A stretch of DNA of 64,000 nucleotides, taken from a virus. The stretch lies in the IMG/VR virus record IMGVR_UViG_3300046517_001147, positions 1 through 64,000 of that record. One strand, written 5' to 3'. The position numbers and the translations under genes were made by a program. The notes under the pieces were generated by a model. That model was given only the letters and a program-made list of their open reading frames with translations, searched no databases and was not told the origin of the DNA. Shown here piece after piece: positions 16,105-22,450 of this stretch; position 1 is the stretch's first letter; every line of letters begins with the position of its first letter.

Positions 16105-16461
16105 TTATAGAAATTCTTCGCGTAACTGGTACGTCTTGCGTTTCCCGCGTGGTCCGCGTTTCGCCCATCCGTGTAGGATTACTTCGCCTCCGGAGTCCTT
16201 CCACGTCTGCAACTCTGGAATGGCCAGCAATTTATCCTTGTGCTTCGCAAAGTCTGTACTGCAACACTGAACTAAAGCGATCTGTCCTGGCTGGTGGTCG
16301 CCGTCCAACGGTCTGCATGCCAGTAAATCCCCAATTCCAAAGGCATCGATGCGTTTCCCGAATGGCATGTTCGGATGCTTGATAAACTTCTCCACTATAC
16401 AAACGGTCCATCCGTTATCTCGCAAGTGTTTCAAGCTCCGTTGGACTGGCTTACTCGCCAT
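16105..16461 (-). CDS. Possible PD-(D/E)XK-type nuclease or resolvase-like protein
   Basis: 118 aa. The order of segments (RIDAFGIGDLLACRPL at 37-52, IALVQCCS at 61-68, KHKDKLLAIPELQTWKDSGGEVILHGWAKRG at 73-103) fits the Holliday-junction resolvase/VRR-NUC-type core: a D before a beta-strand, then a second strand, then a helix and a strand. However, the expected E/Q-x-K is LVQCC here, so the second active-site pair is uncertain. Position beside recombination genes supports a DNA role. Confidence 0.45.
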   Translation of the reverse strand: MASKPVQRSLKHLRDNGWTVCIVEKFIKHPNMPFGKRIDAFGIGDLLACRPLDGDHQPGQIALVQCCSTDFAKHKDKLLAIPELQTWKDSGGEVILHGWAKRGPRGKRKTYQLREEFL

Positions 16462-16462
16462 T

Positions 16463-16687
16463 TCAAGTCATCCAAAGAACTGCGGCAACTACGGCTAGGG
16501 TGATTACGACCTTCACGGCGAACCAGGCAAGCGCTTTAACAAGTTTCACGTTGGCGGCGCGGTCCTGCTTGCGTTCGCGAGCGTAGAATGCTCGCATGGC
16601 GTCTGCTTCGCGTTCGTCTTCAATGTCCAATGCCTTGATGCAGACTTCTACATCCTTACGGCTCGGTATGTTGAGACTGGGTTTCAC
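16463..16687 (-). CDS. Small tail-anchored membrane protein
   Basis: 74 aa from a GTG start with GGAGGAAAACAAC upstream; an upstream extension lies inside the PEP-CTERM gene and was rejected. Residues 1-48 are charged and helical. Residues 50-73 (ALAWFAVKVVITLAVVAAVLW) form one membrane helix at the C terminus, so the protein would face the cytosol. The start overlaps the stop of the PEP-CTERM gene, so the two membrane-related proteins are coupled. Function unknown. Confidence 0.6.
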   Translation of the reverse strand: MKPSLNIPSRKDVEVCIKALDIEDEREADAMRAFYARERKQDRAANVKLVKALAWFAVKVVITLAVVAAVLWMT

Positions 16688-17127
16688 GTTGTTTTCCTCC
16701 AAAGGATTGCGAACACTAAACCAGCAAACAGAAAAGCGATTGTGGAAGGTTCTGGGGTGGTAATTGGAACGTCGCCAAAGTCGATTGAGGTCGGGCTGAT
16801 CGAGACCGTCACATTGGGATTTATGGCTATGCGGGATTGCGTCCACACAACGGGCTCCGCTTTCTCGTCGGTTATTTCAGTTGGTCCACCTGGCCAAACG
16901 TAAAGCCCGATGGCTTTGAGTACTGCATTGATTGAAAGTTGTAGGGAGTCGGCGTTCGCGGCTATCTGCGCGTTTAGCAGGTTTCCCGCGAGGTCCAGGT
17001 CAACGCCTGGGGCGAGCGGTAACACGGTACTCGCGTCCAGTTCTGCGGCAACCTGCGTGATTGTGTCTGCGTGTGCTGTGGCCGCACAAAAGAAAGCTGC
17101 GGCGATTGCTAGGTTACGTAGTTGCAT
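16684..17127 (-). CDS. Exported protein with PEP-CTERM sorting signal
   Basis: 147 aa from the ATG at 17125-17127 (GAGGAGAAAAAC upstream). It starts with a clear signal peptide (MQLRNLAIAAAFFCAATAHA, cleavage after AHA). The C terminus has the three PEP-CTERM parts in order: TPEPST, a hydrophobic helix (about residues 127-141) and a basic WRK end. Between them is an Ala/Leu-rich helical part and a short segment ISPTSIDFGDVP like the first strand of the ASH repeats in the tail spike. In bacteria this signal is processed by exosortase. A phage copy suggests a host with that system, or a captured host gene. Confidence 0.8.
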   Translation of the reverse strand: MQLRNLAIAAAFFCAATAHADTITQVAAELDASTVLPLAPGVDLDLAGNLLNAQIAANADSLQLSINAVLKAIGLYVWPGGPTEITDEKAEPVVWTQSRIAINPNVTVSISPTSIDFGDVPITTPEPSTIAFLFAGLVFAILWRKTT

Positions 17128-17413
17128 TTTTGTTTTTCTCCTCATAGGCTCGGCGTAGTAAAAGCTGTAGCGGGTCGGTCTCCGCTGCGTGATCTCCGCA
17201 TCCGCATGGCAGCGCTACCAGGCCGTCGGCGTTGGTTCCCGAAACCCAAACGTCCTTCTCGTAGTCGCATCCGTATTTCGGGTCATGAAAGCTGATCGGG
17301 TGTCCGCATCCTTCGCAGTTGACCGGCTCCGGTGTACGGGTTTTCAAGTTTAGGTATTCGGTCGGGTCTTGCTTGCGTTCCAGTGCTAGTTCTACTGCTC
17401 GGTCGTAGCTCAT
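17114..17413 (-). CDS. Small zinc-ribbon-like protein, first gene of a leftward operon
   Basis: 99 aa with GAGGAGGAAAT upstream. CEGCGHPISFHDPKYGC (residues 33-49) plus a later LPCGCGDH supply enough Cys and His for one or two zinc sites. It is the first gene after the operator-bearing promoter at 17434-17461, so it is likely among the earliest leftward products. The 3' end overlaps the PEP-CTERM gene by 14 bases. Function unknown. Confidence 0.6.
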   Translation of the reverse strand: MSYDRAVELALERKQDPTEYLNLKTRTPEPVNCEGCGHPISFHDPKYGCDYEKDVWVSGTNADGLVALPCGCGDHAAETDPLQLLLRRAYEEKNKNATT

Positions 17414-17433
17414 ATTTCCTCCTCAATTCCTGC

Positions 17434-17461
17434 ATGGTACGCTGATTTGCGGACAAGTCAA
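17434..17461 (-). promoter_or_regulatory. Leftward early promoter (PL1)
   Basis: On the minus strand: -35 TTGACT (17456-17461), 16-bp spacer, -10 TACCAT (17434-17439). The spacer holds one copy of the dyad operator starting directly after the -35. It drives the operon from 17413 leftward. Confidence 0.6.
17436..17455. promoter_or_regulatory. Dyad operator copy 1
   Basis: Minus strand TGTCCGCAAATCAGCGTACC, an imperfect TGTCCGC-N6-GCGNACA dyad. It matches copies at 17479-17498 and 22361-22380 and lies inside the leftward promoter. Confidence 0.65.
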
Positions 17462-17473
17462 GTTAAATCTTGC

Positions 17474-17502
17474 TTGCGTGTCCGCTTATTTGCGTGTATA
17501 AA
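17474..17502 (+). promoter_or_regulatory. Rightward promoter of the HTH regulator gene
   Basis: -35 TTGCGT (17474-17479), exactly 17-bp spacer, -10 TATAAA (17497-17502). The predicted start of transcription falls at about 17509-17511, at the ATG, so the mRNA would be leaderless. Operator copy 2 covers the spacer. Confidence 0.65.
17479..17498. promoter_or_regulatory. Dyad operator copy 2
   Basis: Plus strand TGTCCGCTTATTTGCGTGTA. It shares TGTCCGC and GCGT at the same spacing with the other two copies and occupies the spacer of the regulator's own promoter, which suggests autoregulation. Confidence 0.6.
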
Positions 17503-17510
17503 AGTCTCCT

Positions 17511-17723
17511 ATGACTGATCTGCAAGTGCTGGCCCGACTAACTAAGTACTCTAAGCGCTACAAGAACATTCGCGAGGCTGCGGCATCTCTCAACATCTCT
17601 AAAACGTACATGGGTGATATTCTGCGCGGTCGTCGGCCGGTTCCGGATTCAGTCTTGGCCGCTATCGGTTTGGAGCGTGTTACCGGATACCGGCGCGTTG
17701 TCGCCTACAAGTCTGCGGATTGA
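17511..17723 (+). CDS. Small HTH regulator (repressor/Cro-like)
   Basis: 70 aa. Residues 18-45 (NIREAAASLNISKTYMGDILRGRRPVPD) form a lambda/XRE-type helix-turn-helix: helix 2 REAAASLN, turn, recognition helix KTYMGDILRG. No dimerisation or cleavage domain is visible, so it resembles Cro or a minimal repressor. It is transcribed divergently from the 17413 operon, and its last 75 bases overlap the end of a convergent gene. There is no Shine-Dalgarno; the promoter suggests a leaderless mRNA. Operators in both flanking promoters and at 22361 make it the likely master early regulator. Confidence 0.8.
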   Translation: MTDLQVLARLTKYSKRYKNIREAAASLNISKTYMGDILRGRRPVPDSVLAAIGLERVTGYRRVVAYKSAD

Positions 17724-18125
17724 ATTGTTTGATGAGTACGTGCGCGCTTCCAGCGTAGCAATGTGGAACACACGGCCGGGCTGCTCTCCCTGATCGGCGT
17801 ATGGCGCGGTCAATGATTCAATCTTCCAGTAGTTTTTAGTCCGGCCTAGAATGCGGCCGGTAAATTCATGCTGGCGGCCGGAGTTGGTGAACCTGGCAAT
17901 TACTAGGTCACCCGTTTGGTAGTGGTCCAAGGTCGGATGCATCTCTTTGCGTACTTCACCCGCGAGCGTTCCTCTGCTTATCATTGGCTTTTCCTCTCGT
18001 CTAAATTCTCCGAATAGTGTTTCCCCTAGGCGTTTCATTGCTGCTTGGCGTGCGCGTTTGGACATATGACCGGAGGGCGACGATAGAGCTATCGCGTCTC
18101 CGGTCGAGAATGGTTTGCGGGTCAT
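17649..18125 (-). CDS. Hypothetical basic protein, possible SH3-like domain
   Basis: 158 aa. Basic N terminus; residues 63-105 (LDHYQTGDLVIARFTNSGRQHEFTGRILGRTKNYWKI) look like a small beta-barrel of SH3 or KOW type. The final 25 codons run antisense to the 3' end of the HTH gene. The start overlaps the upstream stop. Possibly nucleic-acid binding; uncertain. Confidence 0.5.
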   Translation of the reverse strand: MTRKPFSTGDAIALSSPSGHMSKRARQAAMKRLGETLFGEFRREEKPMISRGTLAGEVRKEMHPTLDHYQTGDLVIARFTNSGRQHEFTGRILGRTKNYWKIESLTAPYADQGEQPGRVFHIATLEARTYSSNNSIRRLVGDNAPVSGNTLQTDSGQD

Positions 18126-18358
18126 GCGAGTGCTTTCTTGATGCGTTCTGGCGTGTCAATTGCGGTTCCCACGTGTCCCATGTTGTTAAAGTTTTGCGCC
18201 AGTTTTCTGGCAAATTCTTCACACATCGGGCCGTGATGCCGGATGATATTGCGATCCGTATCTACGTGAGAAACGTACCAGGTCGTACCAGTCTGCACAT
18301 CTCGCGCTACAAGTGCGCGCGAAGCTGAAGGCATAATGCTATTTTCAAAGTGTGACAT
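18122..18358 (-). CDS. Small hypothetical protein
   Basis: 78 aa starting MSHFENSIMPS at 18358, two bases after the upstream stop; longer frames overlap the neighbour. TTWYVSHVDTDRNIIRHHGPMCEEFARKLAQNFNN gives a beta-hairpin followed by a helix. No function recognised. Confidence 0.5.
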   Translation of the reverse strand: MSHFENSIMPSASRALVARDVQTGTTWYVSHVDTDRNIIRHHGPMCEEFARKLAQNFNNMGHVGTAIDTPERIKKALA

Positions 18359-18359
18359 T

Positions 18360-18644
18360 TTAGGCTCGCATCCGTTCTCTAATCTCTGGTTTGGCGTACC
18401 ATTCGCGGCATATCGCGGCATAGGTTTGGCAGCATACGCAGTACTGCTCCTCTGGCAATTTGAGTTCTACGCAGTCCGTGCCCACTTCGGCCGCGTCACA
18501 AGTGTCGGGTATATCGACCGGCCATCGCGTTTCGAAAAACTCCGCGAATATCTGGGTGCGGTGAGCGCGGAGTTGCGCGATCGTTTCCGCTGCGGTCAAG
18601 TTGTTGCTTGTGGTCACTTCTGGTTCTATGGGCTGGTGCGTCAT
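18360..18644 (-). CDS. Small hypothetical protein with Cys pair
   Basis: 94 aa, acidic and helical. A short CVCC element (residues 68-71) with C85 or nearby Cys could bind a metal. It is embedded in the leftward operon between two hypothetical genes. Function unknown. Confidence 0.45.
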   Translation of the reverse strand: MTHQPIEPEVTTSNNLTAAETIAQLRAHRTQIFAEFFETRWPVDIPDTCDAAEVGTDCVELKLPEEQYCVCCQTYAAICREWYAKPEIRERMRA

Positions 18645-18650
18645 TGGGCG

Positions 18651-18929
18651 TTAATCCTTCCTCCTGCAATCTTCGAGATATTGGGCGTGATTGTAGTCGA
18701 GTGCGCTTGACAAGTCTTCGGCTTCTGGGTCGTCGTGGTCGTCTAACCTGTGGCCGTGGTCCTGAATGTTGGTCAGTTCGGTCCATAGGTGCGTCTGTAC
18801 GTGGTTTGTAAACGCTTCGGCTATTTCGCTTGGGGTTGCGTCGGGTAACAGTTTGCGGAGCGCTGACTGTGCGAGTGTTAGCGCGTCGTCAAGTATTGCG
18901 AGCGTGCGGTCATCATCGCGGAGTGTCAT
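18651..18929 (-). CDS. Small acidic hypothetical protein
   Basis: 92 aa, strongly acidic with many His and Asp in the second half (HGHRLDDHDDPEAEDLSSALD). The N-terminal half is amphipathic helix. Acidic phage early proteins can mimic DNA (anti-restriction, anti-CRISPR), but nothing here proves that. No family recognised. Confidence 0.45.
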   Translation of the reverse strand: MTLRDDDRTLAILDDALTLAQSALRKLLPDATPSEIAEAFTNHVQTHLWTELTNIQDHGHRLDDHDDPEAEDLSSALDYNHAQYLEDCRRKD

Positions 18930-18930
18930 G

Positions 18931-19356
18931 TTATACCTTCCCTTCTGCGGCCGCGATTGCGGCGCGTGCCATCGCGTGTGCTTGACTGATTATGGCTTCT
19001 GAGTTTTCGGCGTGGCCAGTTACCAAACGGCGGCAAGCTGCTAGCAGGTCCGGCGCTGCGGCGATAAGGCGCGCGTTGGCTTCATAAAAACCGCATACTA
19101 GTGCTAGGTTTTTACCGTCTGCGTCTGCGTAAACTGCAAAGTCATGTTTACCTGCGAGTGCTTGATAATTCCACGGTCCTGGCGTGTGTTTCGGTTCTGT
19201 ATTTTGAATATGCAAGGCGTGTTCACTCTCTACGTGTTCGCGCCTGGCGCATCCGGTGTAACTCAAATTCCACCCGCCACAACTGCAAGTGGCATGCGCG
19301 TCTGATAGTGAATGAATCTTTAATTTGTGGGTTGCGTTGTTCATGGCGTTTTCCAT
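18931..19356 (-). CDS. Conserved phage hypothetical with NARLIAAAPDLLAA motif
   Basis: 141 aa (a second ATG four codons later may be the true start, as neither has a strong ribosome site). The N-terminal part has a Cys/His pattern, TCSCGGWNLSYTGCARREH, likely a zinc finger. The C-terminal part, HTPGPWNY and NARLIAAAPDLLAACRRLV, is a module seen in many phage early proteins of unknown role. The combination is a two-domain protein. Confidence 0.6.
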   Translation of the reverse strand: MENAMNNATHKLKIHSLSDAHATCSCGGWNLSYTGCARREHVESEHALHIQNTEPKHTPGPWNYQALAGKHDFAVYADADGKNLALVCGFYEANARLIAAAPDLLAACRRLVTGHAENSEAIISQAHAMARAAIAAAEGKV

Positions 19357-19392
19357 TTCGAAGGAAGGGGAGAGAAAAACTCTCCCCAGTCC

Positions 19393-20472
19393 TTAGAATG
19401 TGGCCTCCATTAACTTACCCGCTGCGCGGTCCAGTTCGGTGCGGCCGTCGGCGTACTTGATCGTCTGAGAAAAGCGCGTGAGCCCTTGAACCATTCCCCA
19501 AACGGTGTTGCGTGGTCCGTCCTGGGCAACGTTGACGGCATCATAACCCGCGTCTATGGCTTTGCGGGTCAGTCCTGGGATGCGCTTCCCAAAGAGTGCG
19601 TCAAGTACTTGCTCTTTGTTGGCGCCAATGATGCGCGTTTTGGAAGCTGCGATCTGTGCTTCCAGGTCGGAAGTGGATTCCTCAGCGTACCGGCGGACGG
19701 CCGCAAAGTAATGTGACCACTTGCTGCGAGCGTTTCCAACGTGGCGGACGGAAATTTCCACCACTTTAGAGGCTCCCCAAATGATGTGGTTCCCGCACAT
19801 TTCGCGGTACAGGAAGCGGGTTAACTTGAGTGCTGAGGCTCCAACTTCGGAGTTTTGCACGATGACACCCTTGTAAACGGCGCCATCTGATCCGCGTTCG
19901 GTAACGGTCAAGTCTGAATTGCGAAGGAAGGCGAACATATCATGGTCGCTGGCATACAGGGCGGGAAAGTCGTCCTCTTTGCAGCGAATATCAGGCATAG
20001 CCGGTGCCCATCCTTGCTGCTCCAATCCCAAGAGCCGTTCGGCTACCTCATAATTCCAGATGCGGGAATAGTCGTCGGTCACAATCGAGCGGAGCAGCAA
20101 TCCGCCGTTCTCGTGGAACATCAAATTGGCCACGGCGTTGGCGGCGCCATTCTGCAAGCGTGCGGCCAGTCCGTAGTTAAGGTTCTGGCAAGCGAGGGTA
20201 GCGGGGAGTTCGCGCAAGTAGGATGCCGGTGCTTCGAGTCGGGCGCAAAGCTGGCCAAACGCCCAATGCGTGAGCTTCGCGGGTACTCCGGCCTTGCCTA
20301 CCAGTTGCACATCACCGTCCACATTCTCAACGCGCAAGTCTGCGAAGGGCATACGCTTTTCTTTGGCAATGTCTGCGTAGTGCTTGGTTGCGTCGTACAG
20401 CGATTGCAGACTGGAAAACCGTTCGTCTGCTGGTCGTGTGCTCCATTGTTTATTTGCTGCAAAGAGTTCCAT
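19393..20472 (-). CDS. DUF932 / phage-plasmid-like protein
   Basis: 359 aa with AAAGGATAAAGCAA upstream. HWAFGQLCARLEAPASYLRELP (residues 69-90), ILLRSIVTDDYSRIWNYEVAERLL-like text (residues 128-150) and GNHIIWGASKVVEISVRHVG (residues 233-252) match the DUF932 family common in phages and plasmids. Its reaction is unknown; a link to recombination or replication has been suggested from context. It is one of the largest early genes here and has its own upstream intergenic space with two hairpins. Confidence 0.8.
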   Translation of the reverse strand: MELFAANKQWSTRPADERFSSLQSLYDATKHYADIAKEKRMPFADLRVENVDGDVQLVGKAGVPAKLTHWAFGQLCARLEAPASYLRELPATLACQNLNYGLAARLQNGAANAVANLMFHENGGLLLRSIVTDDYSRIWNYEVAERLLGLEQQGWAPAMPDIRCKEDDFPALYASDHDMFAFLRNSDLTVTERGSDGAVYKGVIVQNSEVGASALKLTRFLYREMCGNHIIWGASKVVEISVRHVGNARSKWSHYFAAVRRYAEESTSDLEAQIAASKTRIIGANKEQVLDALFGKRIPGLTRKAIDAGYDAVNVAQDGPRNTVWGMVQGLTRFSQTIKYADGRTELDRAAGKLMEATF

Positions 20473-20520
20473 TTGCTTTATCCTTTTGCCCTACCGTGCC
20501 TTGGCTGGCCACTGTGGGCG

Positions 20521-20561
20521 GACCGTGTTAGGCGGTCAGAGCGGGGCACGTTGCGGTGCCC
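20521..20561. repeat. Two short hairpins upstream of the DUF932 gene
   Basis: GACCG/CGGTC (20521-20525, 20533-20537) and GGGCAC/GTGCCC (20544-20549, 20556-20561) lie in the 101-bp gap 5' of the DUF932 gene (transcribed leftward). No T run follows. They may be part of its mRNA leader or a weak attenuator. Confidence 0.45.
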
Positions 20562-20573
20562 TACTCAAACGGT

Positions 20574-20894
20574 CTAACTCTTTTTCCCTTCCCAGTCCGC
20601 GAGTAACCTATAGTGTGCGGCAACTGTGCGAAGGTGGTTAGAGTCGGTGATGATTACTTCGGTGTATCCATTTCCGGCCGGTGAGTATGCTTCGATGATC
20701 TGCCCTGACTGAAAGTCTAGGCGTGACACTTTTCCTTCGGGGGTCTCCATATCGTAGCCGTAGGATCGGTGGGCTTTGACTGTACGGGGCTTTGGTGCGG
20801 TCATTGGAACATAGCAGCCGATTAGTTCCAATTTCCGCCCAACGTAGAAAAGCGTTTTCAGTTCCTTGCGTGAGATTACTTGCGTTGAGCCCAT
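20574..20894 (-). CDS. Hypothetical small protein
   Basis: 106 aa starting MGSTQVISRKELK with GGAAGGAGTTAACAAC upstream; a longer frame was not used. Beta-rich (ELIGCYVPMT, VSRLDFQSGQIIEAYS, YTEVIITD), with a C-terminal helix. Perhaps a small barrel. Function unknown. Confidence 0.55.
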   Translation of the reverse strand: MGSTQVISRKELKTLFYVGRKLELIGCYVPMTAPKPRTVKAHRSYGYDMETPEGKVSRLDFQSGQIIEAYSPAGNGYTEVIITDSNHLRTVAAHYRLLADWEGKKS

Positions 20895-20898
20895 GTTG

Positions 20899-21027
20899 TT
20901 AACTCCTTCCCAATCGCGAAGCGATAACGCGAACAAACGAAACAAAGATAACGAGTATCACCAATGCCGGAGCGTTGGCGTCTAGCATGCTGCTAATTGC
21001 TTGGGCGGCGGTCTGTAGGGTGTCCAT
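20899..21027 (-). CDS. 42-aa single-pass membrane protein
   Basis: Read directly: ATG at 21025-21027 with AAGGAAGG upstream; stop TAA at 20899-20901. The polar N-terminal half (MDTLQTAAQAISSMLDANAP) is followed by a hydrophobic helix (ALVILVIFVSFV) and a basic tail (RVIASRLGRS). Short membrane proteins recur in this early region; the role is unknown. Confidence 0.6.
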   Translation of the reverse strand: MDTLQTAAQAISSMLDANAPALVILVIFVSFVRVIASRLGRS

Positions 21028-21029
21028 GG

Positions 21030-21338
21030 TTATGCCTTCCTTTCCAGGTCAACGCGAGTAATGCCGGCGTCGAACGGTTCGGCGTTGGTGTATTGGCGGA
21101 TGTGCTCATTGCGGGGTTCTTCGCGCCAGGTTAGATACTCCTGATACTTGCGGAGTTCATAACCGTAAATGGCATGCAGGTCTAGCACGGTGGCGCTGCT
21201 GCTGATCTGTCCATCGTCTGATACGCTTACGCGCTTTCCGCCTACGCAATAATCGTTAGAGTTAAAAGCGCGCGAAATGAAGCGGACAACATTAGGACTA
21301 CAAACGTGTCCGTGATAACCACATTGTTGGCGGTCCAT
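21030..21338 (-). CDS. Hypothetical protein
   Basis: 102 aa starting MDRQQCGYHGHVCS at 21338, overlapping the previous stop (TAATG). An N-terminal CGYHGHVC could bind zinc. The middle is beta-rich with DYCVGGKRVSVSDDGQISS, then a helix, YGYELRKYQEYLTWREEP. No family recognised. Confidence 0.5.
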   Translation of the reverse strand: MDRQQCGYHGHVCSPNVVRFISRAFNSNDYCVGGKRVSVSDDGQISSSATVLDLHAIYGYELRKYQEYLTWREEPRNEHIRQYTNAEPFDAGITRVDLERKA

Positions 21339-21547
21339 TAGAGGGTCACCGTCACGGCATAGCCTTCGCGCTTCCAATACTCAAAAGCGTTTACGGTACG
21401 GTAGCAACGCGCTTTGTAAGTGGGATTAACACACAAGCCGTCAATCCAGTTGTACGCGCTCTGCTGGTCGGGGAAAGTTCCGCAAACAACTCCGGTCTCG
21501 GCGTGAATGACTAGGGTTTGGGTTGAGGGAATGGCGGTGGGCAGCAT
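21338..21547 (-). CDS. Small hypothetical protein
   Basis: 69 aa. TLVIHAETGVVCGTFPDQQSAYNWIDGL looks like an alpha/beta unit with a helix after a hairpin, and the end is KREGYAVTVTL. The start overlaps the stop of the ArdC-like gene. Function unknown. Confidence 0.5.
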   Translation of the reverse strand: MLPTAIPSTQTLVIHAETGVVCGTFPDQQSAYNWIDGLCVNPTYKARCYRTVNAFEYWKREGYAVTVTL

Positions 21548-22305
21548 TAGAACACCACGTCCTGCTTGGCAGTCTTCGGGAATCCAGGGCGGGAAAACGG
21601 CCGGTCAAATGACGGAACGTGGCGCGGTGTCTGCTGTAAGCGGCGGGGGAGTTTCTCCGGTTCGCGCTTAAACTCGTCAATCATGTCCATAATGTTGACG
21701 GTCTCTCCACGCATGGCGCGGTCGTAGGCGGAGTCTTTCGGCGGTTCGGGAGTCTCGCGTACCAGTTCGCAATTCTCGTCAAGCGTGAAAGTCTCAATCG
21801 TGGCTTCGGGGGAAAACTTCTCAATCTGCCGGTTAACATGCACGGCGGTTGAGTGGTCCAGCAATTCGGCTTCGTCGGTGTCTTCTTCACCGGCATACGG
21901 GATATTCTCCGGCGTGGCGTCGGGCTCATTGCCGTACAGAATGCCGTTGTAGCAGGGCATAGCAGGTTGAGCGGGAGTATAAGGTACGGTAACGCGGTCC
22001 GTGCCTACGAGCTCCGTCTGCGATACGTGGAATACCGTAACAGTCCATGGGCGGCGCTCTTCGCGGCCATTCTTGCCAGTCTTGGTGATAAAGGTGAGAC
22101 ACTTCACGCCATGTTCGCCCTTGCGGACCTGGCGGCCGTTCGCTTTCCATGCGTTGTACGAGAACACATTAACGCGGGGAATGATCTGATCTTCCGGGAT
22201 TCCCTTCGCCATAAAGCCCCGAATGATCGGCGCATAATTGCTAAAGGATTGACCGGAAACTGCGCGGGTAAGTGCTTCTTGCTGGATTGCTGCTGAAGTG
22301 GCCAT
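21547..22305 (-). CDS. ArdC-like antirestriction protein, N-terminal type
   Basis: 252 aa starting MATSAAIQQEALTR with AAGGAGCTTTACAG upstream. Residues 25-90 (SNYAPIIRGFMAKGI, VNVFSYNAWKANGRQVRKGEHGVKCLTFI) match the ssDNA-binding N-terminal domain of ArdC (DUF1738). The C-terminal metalloprotease part of full ArdC is absent; instead there is an acidic linker and a basic tail. First gene of the PL2 operon, where an antirestriction factor would be needed soon after entry. Loss of the protease half makes the activity uncertain. Confidence 0.7.
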   Translation of the reverse strand: MATSAAIQQEALTRAVSGQSFSNYAPIIRGFMAKGIPEDQIIPRVNVFSYNAWKANGRQVRKGEHGVKCLTFITKTGKNGREERRPWTVTVFHVSQTELVGTDRVTVPYTPAQPAMPCYNGILYGNEPDATPENIPYAGEEDTDEAELLDHSTAVHVNRQIEKFSPEATIETFTLDENCELVRETPEPPKDSAYDRAMRGETVNIMDMIDEFKREPEKLPRRLQQTPRHVPSFDRPFSRPGFPKTAKQDVVF

Positions 22306-22358
22306 CTGTAAAGCTCCTTGCCAACTGAGCCCTTTCGTCGGGCATCCGTGGCAAAACA

Positions 22359-22387
22359 AATGTACGCTAAACTGCGGACAACGTCAA
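22359..22387 (-). promoter_or_regulatory. Leftward early promoter (PL2)
   Basis: On the minus strand: -35 TTGACG (22382-22387), 17-bp spacer, -10 TACATT (22359-22364). It drives the ArdC-like gene and the following leftward genes. It carries operator copy 3 in the spacer. Confidence 0.65.
22361..22380. promoter_or_regulatory. Dyad operator copy 3 (most symmetrical)
   Basis: Minus strand TGTCCGCAGTTTAGCGTACA: six of seven positions in the arms TGTCCGC / GCGTACA are complementary. Same TGTCCGC directly after the -35 as at 17436 and 17479. Confidence 0.65.
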
Positions 22388-22435
22388 GCAAATTCGTATG
22401 AGTAAACGAAAATAATTTAAGTTTGTGAGTACTGG

Positions 22436-22444
22436 TGCTAAGCT
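22436..22444 (+). promoter_or_regulatory. Weak extended -10 candidate for the small-terminase gene
   Basis: TGcTAAGCT lies six bases before the ATG at 22451. No convincing -35 and no Shine-Dalgarno. If used, the mRNA would be leaderless. Low certainty. Confidence 0.35.
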
Positions 22445-22450
22445 CGCTGC

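Noticed and set aside
19942-20577. 211-codon frame antisense to the DUF932 gene
   Set aside because: Shadow frame; the DUF932 match on the minus strand is clear.
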